Shown here in pieces: positions 31,905 to 40,896 of a stretch of 41,716 nt of DNA. The translations under genes were made by a program, and so were the position numbers. The stretch lies in assembly GCA_947479645.1 (NCBI GenBank), contig CANKAJ010000030.1, positions 1 through 41,716 on the forward strand. The letters run 5' to 3'. The DNA comes from Betaproteobacteria bacterium (GTDB lineage: Bacteria > Pseudomonadota > Gammaproteobacteria > Burkholderiales > SG8-39). The notes under the pieces are model-generated. The model saw nothing but the letters and a program-made list of their open reading frames with translations, did not search any database and had not been told where the DNA came from. Positions within the stretch are counted from its first letter, which is position 1. Every line of letters begins with the position of its first letter.

Positions 31905-31971
31905 TGTTGCCCTCCAAAAGGGGAATCCTCGTTACTTGCGAAAGCCAGGGAGCGCCAACGGTACTGTTCAT
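31819..31971 (-). CDS. Possible leader ORF overlapping FDRTN copy B
   Basis: An ATG with GGAGGGCCACA upstream, nearly identical to the ribosome site of the downstream gene, opens a 50-codon frame that overlaps that gene in another frame by 86 bases. It may be a translated leader peptide controlling the FDRTN gene, or a duplicated initiation region. No protein similarity was recognised. Confidence 0.3.
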   Translation of the reverse strand: MNSTVGAPWLSQVTRIPLLEGNNERHCRYLRRAPDPGGNPALPVEEQANI

Positions 31972-32073
31972 TGTGGCCCTCCTATGAAATAGGCGTCCGA
32001 CCACAGCGGGGATTTACCAAATATACGAATTAGTGTTTATGTGAATTAAAGCACATCGCGGAAAGTTGGCGGT

Positions 32074-32361
32074 GTGAACTCCCAACTACTTGAACAGTTT
32101 GGAACGTGTATCCGCTCGCTGCGCCTGCAGAAGGGCTTGAGTCAGGTTGAGTTTGGAGAAAGGTGCGGCTTCTACCAGACCTACCTGAGCAGGATCGAGA
32201 ACGGACGTGCGAATCCCACACTGAACGCCATCGAAGTAATAGCCAATACGCTGGGCCTGACGGTGTTTGACCTGTTTGATAAGGTCAAGGAGATACCACG
32301 GCGAGGGAAATCACCTGATGCGACTGCCAAGCGGACCAAGAAGCCCATGAAGAAGCGGTAA
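32074..32361 (+). CDS. XRE-family transcriptional regulator
   Basis: The 95-residue protein has an N-terminal Cro/C1-type HTH (RSLRLQKGLSQVEFGERCG, then YLSRIENGRANPTLNAIEVIA, about residues 14-68) and a basic C-terminal tail. The start is GTG at 32074. It is divergent from the FDRTN/membrane-protein arm at 31971 and convergent with the next gene, so it probably controls the minus-strand block. Confidence 0.85.
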   Translation: MNSQLLEQFGTCIRSLRLQKGLSQVEFGERCGFYQTYLSRIENGRANPTLNAIEVIANTLGLTVFDLFDKVKEIPRRGKSPDATAKRTKKPMKKR

Positions 32362-32400
32362 GACGGAAGACTGTTGGCGCTGATCTCCAATTGTCCTAGG

Positions 32401-33069
32401 CTACCTGTATGCAATCCTGATCACCGGAACAACACCCACATTCGGCTGCTTGGCCAGGAAGTCACGCAGGAACTCCGCTAGCTTCTTCTCACACAGGGCG
32501 ATGACAGCTTCATCATTCCTGAGAGCAACAGCGCGTCTCCTGGCAACACCATAGAGCTGCTGCTGCAGGGCAATGACTGCTGCCTGTTCATCAATGAATA
32601 CCCCGGTGCTGGGGATTTCGTGGGCCAGGATATTGACTGCCGGAGACGCAACCAACTCGGGCTTGCTGAGCGTTACGGTGATCCCCTGCTTGTCACCCGA
32701 TACAGTAAATCGATCAGGCCGCAGGTCGTACCCGAAGGAGTATTCAACGGCATACCTGACGATCACCGTTGCATCTGAGTTGAACCCCAGGGTGGATTTC
32801 TGGATGTGTTCGATTTGGACATACTCCCGATCCACCCGGGCAGCCAGAAACTTCATCCTGCCTTCGAGGGCCTTCTTGCTCTCCGTGAGGTAGTCGGTGT
32901 ATTTCGTGTAGCCAAGGAGGTCAGACTTGGCGGTTGATAGCTGTTCCTCCACCAGGAGCAGCTTGGCGAGGTAGCGCTGATCTTGGTCTTGCTGGTACTG
33001 AAGGTACGCATACGTGACAGTGCTGCTGATCAATAGGGTGACCAGTACGGACGCAATGGTCCTCTTCAT
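32401..33069 (-). CDS. Signal-anchored DUF4230-like protein (222 aa)
   Basis: A signal anchor (MKRTIASVLVTLLISSTVTYAYL) is followed by a short coiled region and a beta-rich domain: VIVRYAVEYSFGYDLRPDRF, ITVTLSKPELVAS, then a helical end with ALCEKKLAEFLRDFL. The middle matches the pattern of DUF4230 proteins as I remember them. It should face the periplasm. The ATG at 33069 has AAAGGA upstream; a GC-rich hairpin lies just before it. Convergent with the XRE gene. Confidence 0.6.
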   Translation of the reverse strand: MKRTIASVLVTLLISSTVTYAYLQYQQDQDQRYLAKLLLVEEQLSTAKSDLLGYTKYTDYLTESKKALEGRMKFLAARVDREYVQIEHIQKSTLGFNSDATVIVRYAVEYSFGYDLRPDRFTVSGDKQGITVTLSKPELVASPAVNILAHEIPSTGVFIDEQAAVIALQQQLYGVARRRAVALRNDEAVIALCEKKLAEFLRDFLAKQPNVGVVPVIRIAYR

Positions 33070-33098
33070 AGGGTTCCTTTCGGGGTTCAAAAATGAAA

Positions 33099-33144
33099 GA
33101 CCCCGGGGCTGTATGGCTGCAGAGTGTGCAGAGCGCCGGGGTCT
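33099..33144 (-). terminator. GC-rich leader hairpin before the DUF4230-like gene
   Basis: AGACCCCGG and CCGGGGTCT are exact inverse copies 28 bases apart. On the minus strand the stem ends in TCTTTCATTTTTG about 15 bases before the ribosome site. No minus-strand gene lies directly upstream, so it would sit in a 5' leader. Confidence 0.6.
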
Positions 33145-33302
33145 AGGGGTGGTGCGGGGGGTTTGACTGGAATTGCTGGGAATGGGGCTAGTGGCGGGTT
33201 GGCAATCTGCTTTTCACTTACCAGAGGAGGGATACAGCGTTACTATTGCCCCATATCAAAGTTGCGCAAGACTTTACCAACCATTGATCACAGGCGGCTC
33301 CA

Positions 33303-33848
33303 ATGAAGCATGCGGCCACACTTTTAGCTTTCACATTCATACTCGCTGCACCGTATGGCCAAGCTGCTCAAGATATAGACTGTACATTGGCTCCGAGCCA
33401 AAACAAGGTTGTCAACCGTGTTTCCGGTGCAGCAGGGGGTGCGACTGCTACAGCCTACGCTCTCGCTCAAGCCACTGGATTAACGGTAGTTACACATAGC
33501 AGTGGTGCATACATTCTCACCGGTGCGGGCGGGTACATAGCTGGCACACTGGGTGGCGCAATAGCCGGTCCTATCATTGTCGGTGTTGGCTTAATCGTTG
33601 GTGGGGCGGCTGTCACAGTTGAGTTGCTCTGTGCGCCTAAGAACCATCCGTCGGAAGTCGCAAAAATAAAGGAAGCATCTGAGGAGTTCATGCGGAGGTC
33701 TAAATACCTTTTAAGTAAAACTCCGCAAGCGCTACAAGATGCAAAGAGTCGCTCGGCTGAGCTTGCTGCGAACGCAACCGTTAGAGCCAAGCAAATCAGC
33801 GGTGATATTTACAAATACGCATATCAGTCCTTGCCAATACCAAATTAG
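33303..33848 (+). CDS. Exported glycine-zipper protein (181 aa)
   Basis: A signal peptide (MKHAATLLAFTFILAAPYGQA-A) precedes a Gly/Ala-rich hydrophobic hairpin (about residues 40-105: VSGAAGGATATAYAL, GAGGYIAGTLGGAIAGPII, GVGLIVGGAAVTVELL) and a charged helical tail (ALQDAKSRSAELAANATVRAKQ). The layout resembles the 308-residue protein at 25723, but with a signal peptide. The ribosome site is weak (GGCGGCTCC). It stands alone between convergent genes. Unknown function; periplasmic or membrane insertion is likely. Confidence 0.65.
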   Translation: MKHAATLLAFTFILAAPYGQAAQDIDCTLAPSQNKVVNRVSGAAGGATATAYALAQATGLTVVTHSSGAYILTGAGGYIAGTLGGAIAGPIIVGVGLIVGGAAVTVELLCAPKNHPSEVAKIKEASEEFMRRSKYLLSKTPQALQDAKSRSAELAANATVRAKQISGDIYKYAYQSLPIPN

Positions 33849-33919
33849 AAGCTTCAAAGCGGCTAGATGCCTAACTGTAGGTCGGATGGATAGTTGCGAG
33901 CAGTCTTCGAATGCGGTGC

Positions 33920-34789
33920 TCACGACGAATATGCCGGCGCGAAGTGGTCGTAACCGGTGTCGTTGGTGATTTGAGTGACGGTTCCGCCAGCAACTTCCAT
34001 CTCGAATATCTGAGATGTTGCGGCGCCTACTTTTTTTGAAAAGATGATGAACAGGCCGTCCGGCGACCAGCTTGGAGAATCAAAGTGAGTGCCTACGGGT
34101 GCGTTTGTGATATTAGAGATTCCAGTGCCGTCTAAATTAATCGTATACAGATCGCGTATATTATCCGTCCCGTTTACGACTCTCTGCCGAGAAAAGACAA
34201 CTTTTTCATTGTTAGAAGGCGGAAGTGAAGGCGAAAAAGCCGGTGCCCCATCTGGATAAAGGCTTGTCAGGTAGTGTTTTTTGCGGTCGCTGATGTCCAC
34301 CCAGAAAACGCGAGTGTCCTCCCGAGTAAACTCTTCCACAAAAACAATTTTGTCGCCAACCGAATTCCATTTTGAATACAGTATTTCCCTTTGGTGGCCC
34401 GGAAACAACTCGATTTGGCTAGTGCCGTCGGACTTCATCGTAAACGTGCCAGTGATACCGTTTCTTTCACTTGAGAATGCGATCAGGCCGTTTGTGCGAT
34501 CCCACGAACAATCAAAGTTCCCGACCGTTGCGGTCAGTCGCGTTACAACCGCTGGATCGGTCAATTTGATCTTGTAGATTTCCGAGTTCAGACTTGTATC
34601 GCGGGTCGAGTCGAAAACGAGATATTGGCCGTCACCTGAAAAATCACCACCGGCGCTGTCATAGGGTGTCGCCGCATCGCTGCCGTTTGTTATCCGCACA
34701 GGAGAGCCGGCGGGTTCGAGTGTGTAAAGATCGGCGAATCTGTTTGGAGGTGGTAGTTTCTTGTTAAATACTATTTTTCTGCTTAGCAT
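33920..34789 (-). CDS. TolB-like beta-propeller protein
   Basis: The 289-residue protein consists of WD40-like (PD40) repeats: GGDFSGDGQYLVFDSTRD, NGLIAFSSERNG, PSWSPDGLFIIFSKK and YDHFAPAYSS, each starting or ending in the typical W/F-SPDG turn. Six blades can be counted roughly. The ATG at 34789 follows GGGGGGAAAG. No signal peptide is seen, unlike TolB itself, so it may act in the cytoplasm. Partner unknown. Confidence 0.75.
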   Translation of the reverse strand: MLSRKIVFNKKLPPPNRFADLYTLEPAGSPVRITNGSDAATPYDSAGGDFSGDGQYLVFDSTRDTSLNSEIYKIKLTDPAVVTRLTATVGNFDCSWDRTNGLIAFSSERNGITGTFTMKSDGTSQIELFPGHQREILYSKWNSVGDKIVFVEEFTREDTRVFWVDISDRKKHYLTSLYPDGAPAFSPSLPPSNNEKVVFSRQRVVNGTDNIRDLYTINLDGTGISNITNAPVGTHFDSPSWSPDGLFIIFSKKVGAATSQIFEMEVAGGTVTQITNDTGYDHFAPAYSS

Positions 34790-35257
34790 CGTGCTTTCCC
34801 CCCATTTTTCTGAATCGTGGAGCATTGCGGAGAAACGATTATCGCGTAACCGCCCGCTTCCTACGGTGATTTATTTCGTTGAGCCGCTTCGCCGCCACAT
34901 TGTGATTACTGCATGTTGGCGCAGTTCTCAAATTGACCCACGCTGCTGATTTACCTGCCTCACCGCCATTCACTGAAACAGCATAGCGGGCCTCAGTTTG
35001 CTGACCTAGCAAGGGGTCAACGATTTCCAAGTTCCTGGGTCAATATGGGGTCGGCGACAACAATCTTGAGCCACACGGTAAGTCGCTTCATAGCTACACA
35101 GCTAGGGCAACGGCATTAGAGCGAGTAACAGCATTCCTGCTACTGCAACATGAATAGGTTTTTGTGACAGTGCCGTTAGAAATCCTTTGCTGCTCTGATC
35201 ATCCTGCACTGTCCCCGCCTATCAGAAAGGTTGTCTTACCTCGGCTATCCATAAAGC
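34790..35257. other. Intergenic region, no gene recognised
   Basis: About 470 bases between the propeller gene and the zinc-ribbon gene. A 63-codon frame on the minus strand has no ribosome site or recognisable similarity. Several GTCAA/TTGAC blocks (near 34932, 35017 and 35040) hint at a decayed insertion element, but nothing firm can be said. Confidence 0.35.
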
Positions 35258-36067
35258 TCAGGTTATGTACTTCATTTTGTAAGACAGTTTCGTACTTCGA
35301 CATCTGGGGCAAAACAGGACTTGCTCCCGGTCAAGAATTCCACCACATTCACAAAATAAGGACGCTTTATAAGCGGCGTCAACTTGATCCCGTATTCCTT
35401 TTATTTGTGCCAATTCTTCTTCTGATACGGCACTTAATTCCTGACGATTTTTGGTAACTGTCGGCTCCCAAGTCGGCAGCCATTCACCCTTGGGGGTTTT
35501 CTCCATTTGTCCCTCGCAGAGGCGAATCATGGATTGCAAATGCTCAATCCTGCTTGGCCTTTCCTCCGGTGGAAGCTCTAAAATTGATTTATCGTAGTCC
35601 GAGTCATCTGAATCAATGAAAGGTTGTCTATAGCCACGTGATGCAAATTTACCGCAGGTTTGACACTGATAACCCGTATTGCTGGATCTTCGGCCATGGG
35701 TAAATGATGTTAGCTTTTCCGAGAATTCACACTTCCCACAACTGACAGTTCCGTACCCCCCCATCAATTGAAAGCGAAGCCCTTCCAAGTCGGGCAATTC
35801 CTTTGGCTTTTGTTCGTTGTATGTACCTGCGTTCTCTTTTAGGACGCCCGATAGCATTACAGGCCAGAGCAGGACAAAGCCCAGTGACAGCATCACTCTT
35901 AACAGAATCATTTTGCTCTCAGGAACTGTAGCGCGCCCCTTCAATGCATTGACAAGTGGTGATCCGTGCGTCTTCTGTATCTCATTTGAGATGTTCTGCT
36001 TCGCTGGCCCAAAAGCGACCAAGCTGATCCCTACAATGAGATAAATCCCAATAATAATGGCAATCAT
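35258..36067 (-). CDS. Membrane protein with two zinc-ribbon motifs (269 aa)
   Basis: Two transmembrane helices (residues 2-20 and about 55-78) are followed by a cytoplasmic domain with a four-cysteine motif (SCGKC and QCQTC, about 27 residues apart) and, at the C-terminus, a second (FCECG and FCPRC). An acidic helical segment links them. Zinc ribbons of this type often bind nucleic acid or protein. No family was recognised. It is separate from the exported-protein set upstream by 80 bases. Confidence 0.6.
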   Translation of the reverse strand: MIAIIIGIYLIVGISLVAFGPAKQNISNEIQKTHGSPLVNALKGRATVPESKMILLRVMLSLGFVLLWPVMLSGVLKENAGTYNEQKPKELPDLEGLRFQLMGGYGTVSCGKCEFSEKLTSFTHGRRSSNTGYQCQTCGKFASRGYRQPFIDSDDSDYDKSILELPPEERPSRIEHLQSMIRLCEGQMEKTPKGEWLPTWEPTVTKNRQELSAVSEEELAQIKGIRDQVDAAYKASLFCECGGILDREQVLFCPRCRSTKLSYKMKYIT

Positions 36068-36146
36068 TTGTATAACCCTGTCCGGTGCAACTCATCAAAA
36101 TCTTGGAATGGGGCGGAGTGTGTTCTTTGGTACTCAATCACATCTA

Positions 36147-36224
36147 TTAAACTTTCGCGCCTGCGCTTCGGGCATCGGCTAGCAGGGACATAGCCAGCAT
36201 TGCCATTAGGACAAGGACGCGCAT
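36147..36224 (-). CDS. 25-residue signal-peptide-like ORF
   Basis: Three bases after the stop of the adhesin-E-like gene an ATG opens a 25-codon frame (MRVLVLMAMLAMSLLADARS) that looks like a bare signal peptide. It is either a toxin-like small peptide or, more likely, the stump of a deleted exported gene. A TAAGG just before the ATG is too close to be a good ribosome site. Confidence 0.3.
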   Translation of the reverse strand: MRVLVLMAMLAMSLLADARSAGAKV

Positions 36225-36227
36225 GCC

Positions 36228-36623
36228 TTACTTAACTGCGCAGACTAGCTTGAACCTAGTTTCAAACGAGCTTGCAGGTGCAATGTAGATCCATTGGATA
36301 GGGTCGTAGTTACTAACCAGCGTATCCCCGGTCGCCATTGGGCCGGAATGGAAGGAAAAGGAAAGAAGCCTGACCCGACCTTCCTTGCAGTCATATTCGG
36401 TCAGTGCCCGCCTTGAAATCTCACCGTTCTTGTCGCGTTCCTTCAACTCCTGTAATTCCCACACTCGGCGCATGTTGCCGTTGACTTGGATCGTGGCAGG
36501 GTCTATGTAGGCAGTACTGCTTACTACCTCGCTAACCTTCACCCACTCAGCCCACGCCGGAGCAGTAACAAGGAACAGAAGGAAATAAAGTACCAGGCGC
36601 ATAGGAACTCTATTCTCGTTCAT
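36228..36623 (-). CDS. Exported adhesin-E-like domain protein (131 aa)
   Basis: A signal peptide (MRLVLYFLLFLVTAPAWA-E, beginning at the second Met) is followed by one compact domain: WVKVSEVVSSTAYIDPATIQ, MRRVWELQELKE, then YDCKEGRVRLLSFSFHSGPMATGD and a final LVCAVK. This matches the pattern of the surface-adhesin protein E-like domain. The same domain ends the protease at 37034. The ATGA overlap with the upstream gene indicates coupling. Confidence 0.7.
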   Translation of the reverse strand: MNENRVPMRLVLYFLLFLVTAPAWAEWVKVSEVVSSTAYIDPATIQVNGNMRRVWELQELKERDKNGEISRRALTEYDCKEGRVRLLSFSFHSGPMATGDTLVSNYDPIQWIYIAPASSFETRFKLVCAVK

Positions 36624-36976
36624 AGCAATCTACGCAGCGCGTCACACGCAAATTGACTACCGTTTTGGCATGCGGCGTTAAATCGCGATTGCAAATCCAT
36701 TCGGATGCCGGATATTTCACCATCCTCCATGGACTCCATGACCGTCGGAGTGGACGTTCTTGGCAAAGGGCTATTAAGCATGGCGATTAGTTCGTTGCAT
36801 GCCTTAATGCTCCCTTGTACACAGGCACCATGCGCTTGCCTTCGCATTTGTGATCTCAATCCAACAGCTTGCCCAGCAGCAATATCTGATTGCATAAGTT
36901 GGGCTGATGAGTCTATAGGCATAAAGCCGAAAACAATGAATACAGAAATCACAAGAACCGTTCTTGAATAAAACAT
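36620..36976 (-). CDS. Exported Cys-pair protein (118 aa)
   Basis: A signal peptide (MFYSRTVLVISVFIVFGFMPIDSSA) precedes a helical protein with two similar cysteine hairpins, ACVQGSIKACNELI and ACQNGSQFACDALRRLL, resembling half Sel1-like repeats (A-C-x7-8-A-C). Disulfides in the periplasm are likely. GGGAGG precedes the ATG. It lies between the protease-adhesin gene and the small adhesin-E gene. Confidence 0.6.
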   Translation of the reverse strand: MFYSRTVLVISVFIVFGFMPIDSSAQLMQSDIAAGQAVGLRSQMRRQAHGACVQGSIKACNELIAMLNSPLPRTSTPTVMESMEDGEISGIRMDLQSRFNAACQNGSQFACDALRRLL

Positions 36977-37033
36977 GCTTGCCTCCCAAATGCTTGAGCG
37001 TGGGGCGTCGTTTATATCCTTGTACAGTAGCGA

Positions 37034-38281
37034 CTACCGCTTCCCGCAGGCGACTTTCCAGTAGGCTTCGCCTAGGCTCCCTTTTAGGATTGGTCTGCTC
37101 TCTATATCGTCAAATTTGCGACTACTACCAAAGACCACTTTGCCTCTGCCCATGTTTTCCGAGTGATCAGCACTGTAAAGGCGCTTAAGACGCAGTTCCT
37201 TACAGTCGTATTCAAACTTGGTTGTTGAGGACAGATATTTTTTGTCATCCGGGTTGGATTGTTGTACGGCACTGTAGTCGGTAAGACTCCACATTTGCAC
37301 CAAGTTGCCATTCTTGCGAATGCTTCCGAGATCTGCATATTCACGGGCACCGCGGAGGATTTCTACCCACTTCACCCCCGCTGTTTTATTGCCAGGCTGA
37401 TCTTGCGCCCACGGCTTCCATCCAAGTTGAAGCTGATGAATAAAACCATATGTGTCTTCGTCCTGAACATGTGAAATGCAAGCCCATGTTTTTTCTATGG
37501 CGACCTGCTTTTTGTCTAATTCGGCCTTTTCGCTTCTCTCGTCAAAAGGAACGCCTAAATTACGAACAACCGGGGTTTTTCGCCATTCCAACAACGTTTC
37601 AGAAACAATAATTTGCGCTTGAGCTTTTCTGTCGTAGCCGCATTTCGCAGTGAACAGTTCCTCACGGTCAGGTGAATATTCCCCCAGGGTCATTAAATCC
37701 TTACCTGTCATCCAATATACGTCAGTGGATGGTCTATTCATCATCAATTCAATCAACTGCCTTGGAACCAATTTAGATTCCAAATATGCGCTGACATCTT
37801 TCATCAAAGTCGCTTGAGATTTGCTTGCCTTTTGTGCATCAACTTTAGAAAAGAATTCCTTAGACAGAAAAGGCCGGTGCAATCCAATGCGGCCTGAAGT
37901 CTCACTATCATTCTTGTTTTTGGGTACAAGAGCACCCCAATCAACTACTTCCTCAGCCCCTTCCCGTGGCTCCCCCGCCAAATAGAGAAAGAAGCAGGCA
38001 CTCGCACAAATTTTGGTTGGAGGAACCTTTGTTGGAACCTTTAGCCCGGAGATAAGAGCCGCCATCCTGAGCGCCTCAACCACATCCCCACCAGGACTAT
38101 TCAATTCAACACGAGCTACCACTCTACCGCTTATCAGTTGTTGGTACATGCGGTCAGCATCGCCAGCGGCAATATTCCCTTCGATAAGGAGGGTGTAACC
38201 TCTGTTGCCTCCATATGAAAATTCGGCAGCACTGATGTGGCCGCATAAGAAAAGAAGCATGACAAAAATGGCTTTGCACAT
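37034..38281 (-). CDS. Periplasmic ClpP-fold protease fused to an adhesin-E-like domain
   Basis: The 415-residue protein starts with a signal peptide (MCKAIFVMLLFLCGHISA-A) and a ClpP/crotonase-type serine protease domain like COG3904: LNSPGGDVVEALRMA, the nucleophile S94 in KICASACFFLYLAG and H135 in RIGLHRPF. A helical middle (about 150-300) leads to a C-terminal adhesin-E-like domain (VKWVEI, YADLGSIRKNGN, VQMWSL, FEYDCKELRLKRL, WKVAC). The ATG at 38281 has AAAGGTGA upstream. The fusion of protease and small surface domain is unusual; substrate unknown. Confidence 0.7.
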   Translation of the reverse strand: MCKAIFVMLLFLCGHISAAEFSYGGNRGYTLLIEGNIAAGDADRMYQQLISGRVVARVELNSPGGDVVEALRMAALISGLKVPTKVPPTKICASACFFLYLAGEPREGAEEVVDWGALVPKNKNDSETSGRIGLHRPFLSKEFFSKVDAQKASKSQATLMKDVSAYLESKLVPRQLIELMMNRPSTDVYWMTGKDLMTLGEYSPDREELFTAKCGYDRKAQAQIIVSETLLEWRKTPVVRNLGVPFDERSEKAELDKKQVAIEKTWACISHVQDEDTYGFIHQLQLGWKPWAQDQPGNKTAGVKWVEILRGAREYADLGSIRKNGNLVQMWSLTDYSAVQQSNPDDKKYLSSTTKFEYDCKELRLKRLYSADHSENMGRGKVVFGSSRKFDDIESRPILKGSLGEAYWKVACGKR

Positions 38282-38337
38282 TTCAATCACCTTTGGGCCA
38301 CCAAAAATCAACTGATTTGAAAATATGTGTTGGCGGA

Positions 38338-38622
<285 letters not shown>

Positions 38623-38651
38623 TTGTATCTCCCAATTAATCGTTGACCTAC

Positions 38652-38814
38652 CTGTTTGAAAACGTTTTGCACCATCACAAGCGTCTGTAGAGCAAGTTGG
38701 TATATGGTTGACCTGTAGCATTCCGGATTGGCTATTTTTGCAAGGAACCACCCGCTTACCATGTGTTCGTGTCAAGACTCCCCTTGTTTGAAAAACGTTT
38801 GTAACGTCACAAGC
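38652..38814. repeat. Imperfect direct repeat upstream of the Gln-rich gene
   Basis: CTGTTTGAAAACGTTTTGCA with CCATCACAAGC (38652-38682) recurs as CTTGTTTGAAAAACGTTTGT with AACGTCACAAGC (38783-38814), 131 bases apart. Both lie in the 360-base leader before the first exported gene. They may be operator sites. The interval is otherwise gene-free. Confidence 0.5.
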
Positions 38815-38985
38815 AGGGTAATGCGGTGTGAGAAAGAATGCTTTTTTCCCTCCCACTAGGGTCGATAGTCACCCCAATTTCCTAGATCGGCAATCACTAT
38901 TAACTTGAAGGCAGGGGGCAGCCCGCATTGCTGCTCCCTGGAAAGAAACCCGAGCAAGACAGGCCATGATCAACTTCGCTACTAG

Positions 38986-40558
38986 CCCGGATATTTCATG
39001 AGTGTCTCGCTGGTTGTTTTGGGTGAGCGATTTTTTGTATGTGAGGCGGCAATGCACGACTGGCGCGGGGTTTTTGCAGTGCTGGGCGGATTTTGGACGG
39101 ATTGCCCCCTTACCCCCGTTGTTTGTCAACGTGCCGGGGACAGCACTGTAGTGGTTTCAGGATGAGTCAAGCGCGCGTGCTGCTGCGACGAAGAGGGCCT
39201 GATGGGGGAAGGCAGAACTTAGCAGCACCCGCACGCGGCGCGTGTTGCGCAGGATCACCGCACCGATCTTGAGCAGTTTGACCCGTAGCGTGGTCGCCTG
39301 AAGTCTGGCGAACTCGGTACCCCAGAGCCCCAGCGCGCGAAGCCGCTCGGTCAGGATGTAGGCCAGGCTCGATAGCAGAAGACGGAACTGATTTGCGGAG
39401 AAGTAATGGCAACTGGTGCGATCGGCGAACAGTCCGAGTTGCGCCTCCTTGATACGGTTCTCCATCTCACCGCGAGCGCAGTACAGATCTTCATACAGAT
39501 TGCTTGCTTGTCCCTCCAGATTAGTGACGATGTAGCGAGGGTTGTCGCCCTTGTCCATGTGCTCCAAGCGAGCAATCACGCGTCGCTCGCAGGGCCAGGT
39601 CTTCGCCGCGTAGTGAAACTGGGTGAACTCGCGCTGTTTGATCCGGGTACTTTCGAACTGCTCTGCCAGACGAGCTCGCTGCGCCGCGGTGATCGCGTTG
39701 AGGCGGCTGTTCTTGGCCAACCCCACCACATAGCCCACCTGGTTTCGCTCGCACCAGGCGAGCATCTTGCTGCGACAGAACCCGGAGTCACCGCGCAACA
39801 CAATCCGAACCCCAGGCCACGCCTGGCGCAGGCGCCTCACCAGCAGCGCGAGTACCGCCCAAGCGTGTTTCGCCCCGTCGATCTTAGAAGGTCGTAGATA
39901 CGAAACGAGCAACTGCTCGCCACAGAACACGTACAGCGGCAGATAACAGTAGCTGTCGTAGTAGCCATGGAAGAAGCGGCCTTGCTGCTTGCCGTAGAGT
40001 GGATCATCGGTGGCATCGAAATCGAGCACCAGTTCCTCAGGGGCCGACTTGAACGAGGCGATGAACTTCTCCACGATCACTTCGTGGATCGCCCACGCAG
40101 CAGTGCGCGTCGCCCGGTTCTCCAGGCGGCATAACGTCGGCGCCGAAGCCAGCGCCGTGTCCCGCTCGCACGCGCTTTGCATCAACGCATCGTTGCGTAG
40201 CGTCGTGTGATCGTTCAGGTCCTCATAGCCCTGAACCAATCCGAACACGCGTTGGCGCAGCAAATCGGCCAGCCTGTGGGTCACCCGCTGTGGATCGCGC
40301 GGATCGGTGAGTACACGTGTCACCGCATCGAGCAGTCCCAAACGACGATCGAGCTTGCGAATCAGTAGCACACCCCCGTCACTGGAGACTTCGCCACCGT
40401 CGAAATTGACTTCAACGCGGCGACGCTTCAACGGTTCAAATTCAATTGCCTTCGACGTACAATCTGACATCGGCGGAGTCCTCGTTGAAATCAACCTAAG
40501 CAATTGACTCAACGAATAAAACAGGATTCCGCCGACCTACTCTGGTGAAATATTCGGG
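38986..40558 (-). mobile_element. IS1380-family insertion sequence, complete
   Basis: The element is 1573 bases long, with inverted ends CCCGGATATTTCATGAG and CCCGAATATTTCACCAG. It is flanked by the four-base duplication CTAG at 38982-38985 and 40559-40562, the target size known for IS1380. It carries one full-length transposase gene and looks recently inserted and potentially active. Confidence 0.88.
39157..40470 (-). CDS. IS1380-family transposase
   Basis: The 437-residue DDE transposase includes EVNFDGGEVSSDGGVLLI near the start, the first catalytic Asp in LVLDFDATDDPLYGKQQG, the second in VLRGDSGFCRSKML and the glutamate region RGEMENRIKEAQLGL. This is the IS1380 signature (DFDATDDP; Y-GEMENRIKE). 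The ATG at 40470 is preferred to one 42 bases upstream. No frameshift is seen. Confidence 0.95.
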   Translation of the reverse strand: MSDCTSKAIEFEPLKRRRVEVNFDGGEVSSDGGVLLIRKLDRRLGLLDAVTRVLTDPRDPQRVTHRLADLLRQRVFGLVQGYEDLNDHTTLRNDALMQSACERDTALASAPTLCRLENRATRTAAWAIHEVIVEKFIASFKSAPEELVLDFDATDDPLYGKQQGRFFHGYYDSYCYLPLYVFCGEQLLVSYLRPSKIDGAKHAWAVLALLVRRLRQAWPGVRIVLRGDSGFCRSKMLAWCERNQVGYVVGLAKNSRLNAITAAQRARLAEQFESTRIKQREFTQFHYAAKTWPCERRVIARLEHMDKGDNPRYIVTNLEGQASNLYEDLYCARGEMENRIKEAQLGLFADRTSCHYFSANQFRLLLSSLAYILTERLRALGLWGTEFARLQATTLRVKLLKIGAVILRNTRRVRVLLSSAFPHQALFVAAARALDSS

Positions 40559-40692
40559 CTAGTCTGGGTTACCCACCGCGCCGAGCGCCTACGGTCTTTA
40601 AGGACCTCCGGCACTCGACTCCGAGGATATCCGCCCACATTCAGAATGTCGTCCGGGTAAGCACAGCCACACTGAACTAGATTTTGGACGAT

Positions 40693-40896
40693 CTAGTAAA
40701 CCACGTTGCTCCACTTTTTCCCGTTCTGCGTCGGATTGGGGTCATATATCGTTTCAAACAGCGGCTGCGGGCACCCGTATCCCGCGCACATATTGTCAAA
40801 GTCGGTGGGCGCCTTTACAGCAAATGCCGGCGTCGCCTGCACGATTGAGGTGGCAACGGCCCCGGCCACGATAGCTGCCTGGATGATTTTTTTCAT
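40693..40896 (-). CDS. Small exported protein (67 aa)
   Basis: A typical signal peptide (MKKIIQAAIVAGAVATSIVQATPAFA-V) precedes a mature 40-residue peptide with one Cys pair (CAGYGC) and a Pro/Asn/Thr-rich end. AAAGGGGAA precedes the ATG. An exact seven-base hairpin (ACTAGAT-ATCTAGT) follows the stop. No family was recognised; a small secreted effector or bacteriocin-like peptide is possible but unproven. Confidence 0.6.
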   Translation of the reverse strand: MKKIIQAAIVAGAVATSIVQATPAFAVKAPTDFDNMCAGYGCPQPLFETIYDPNPTQNGKKWSNVVY

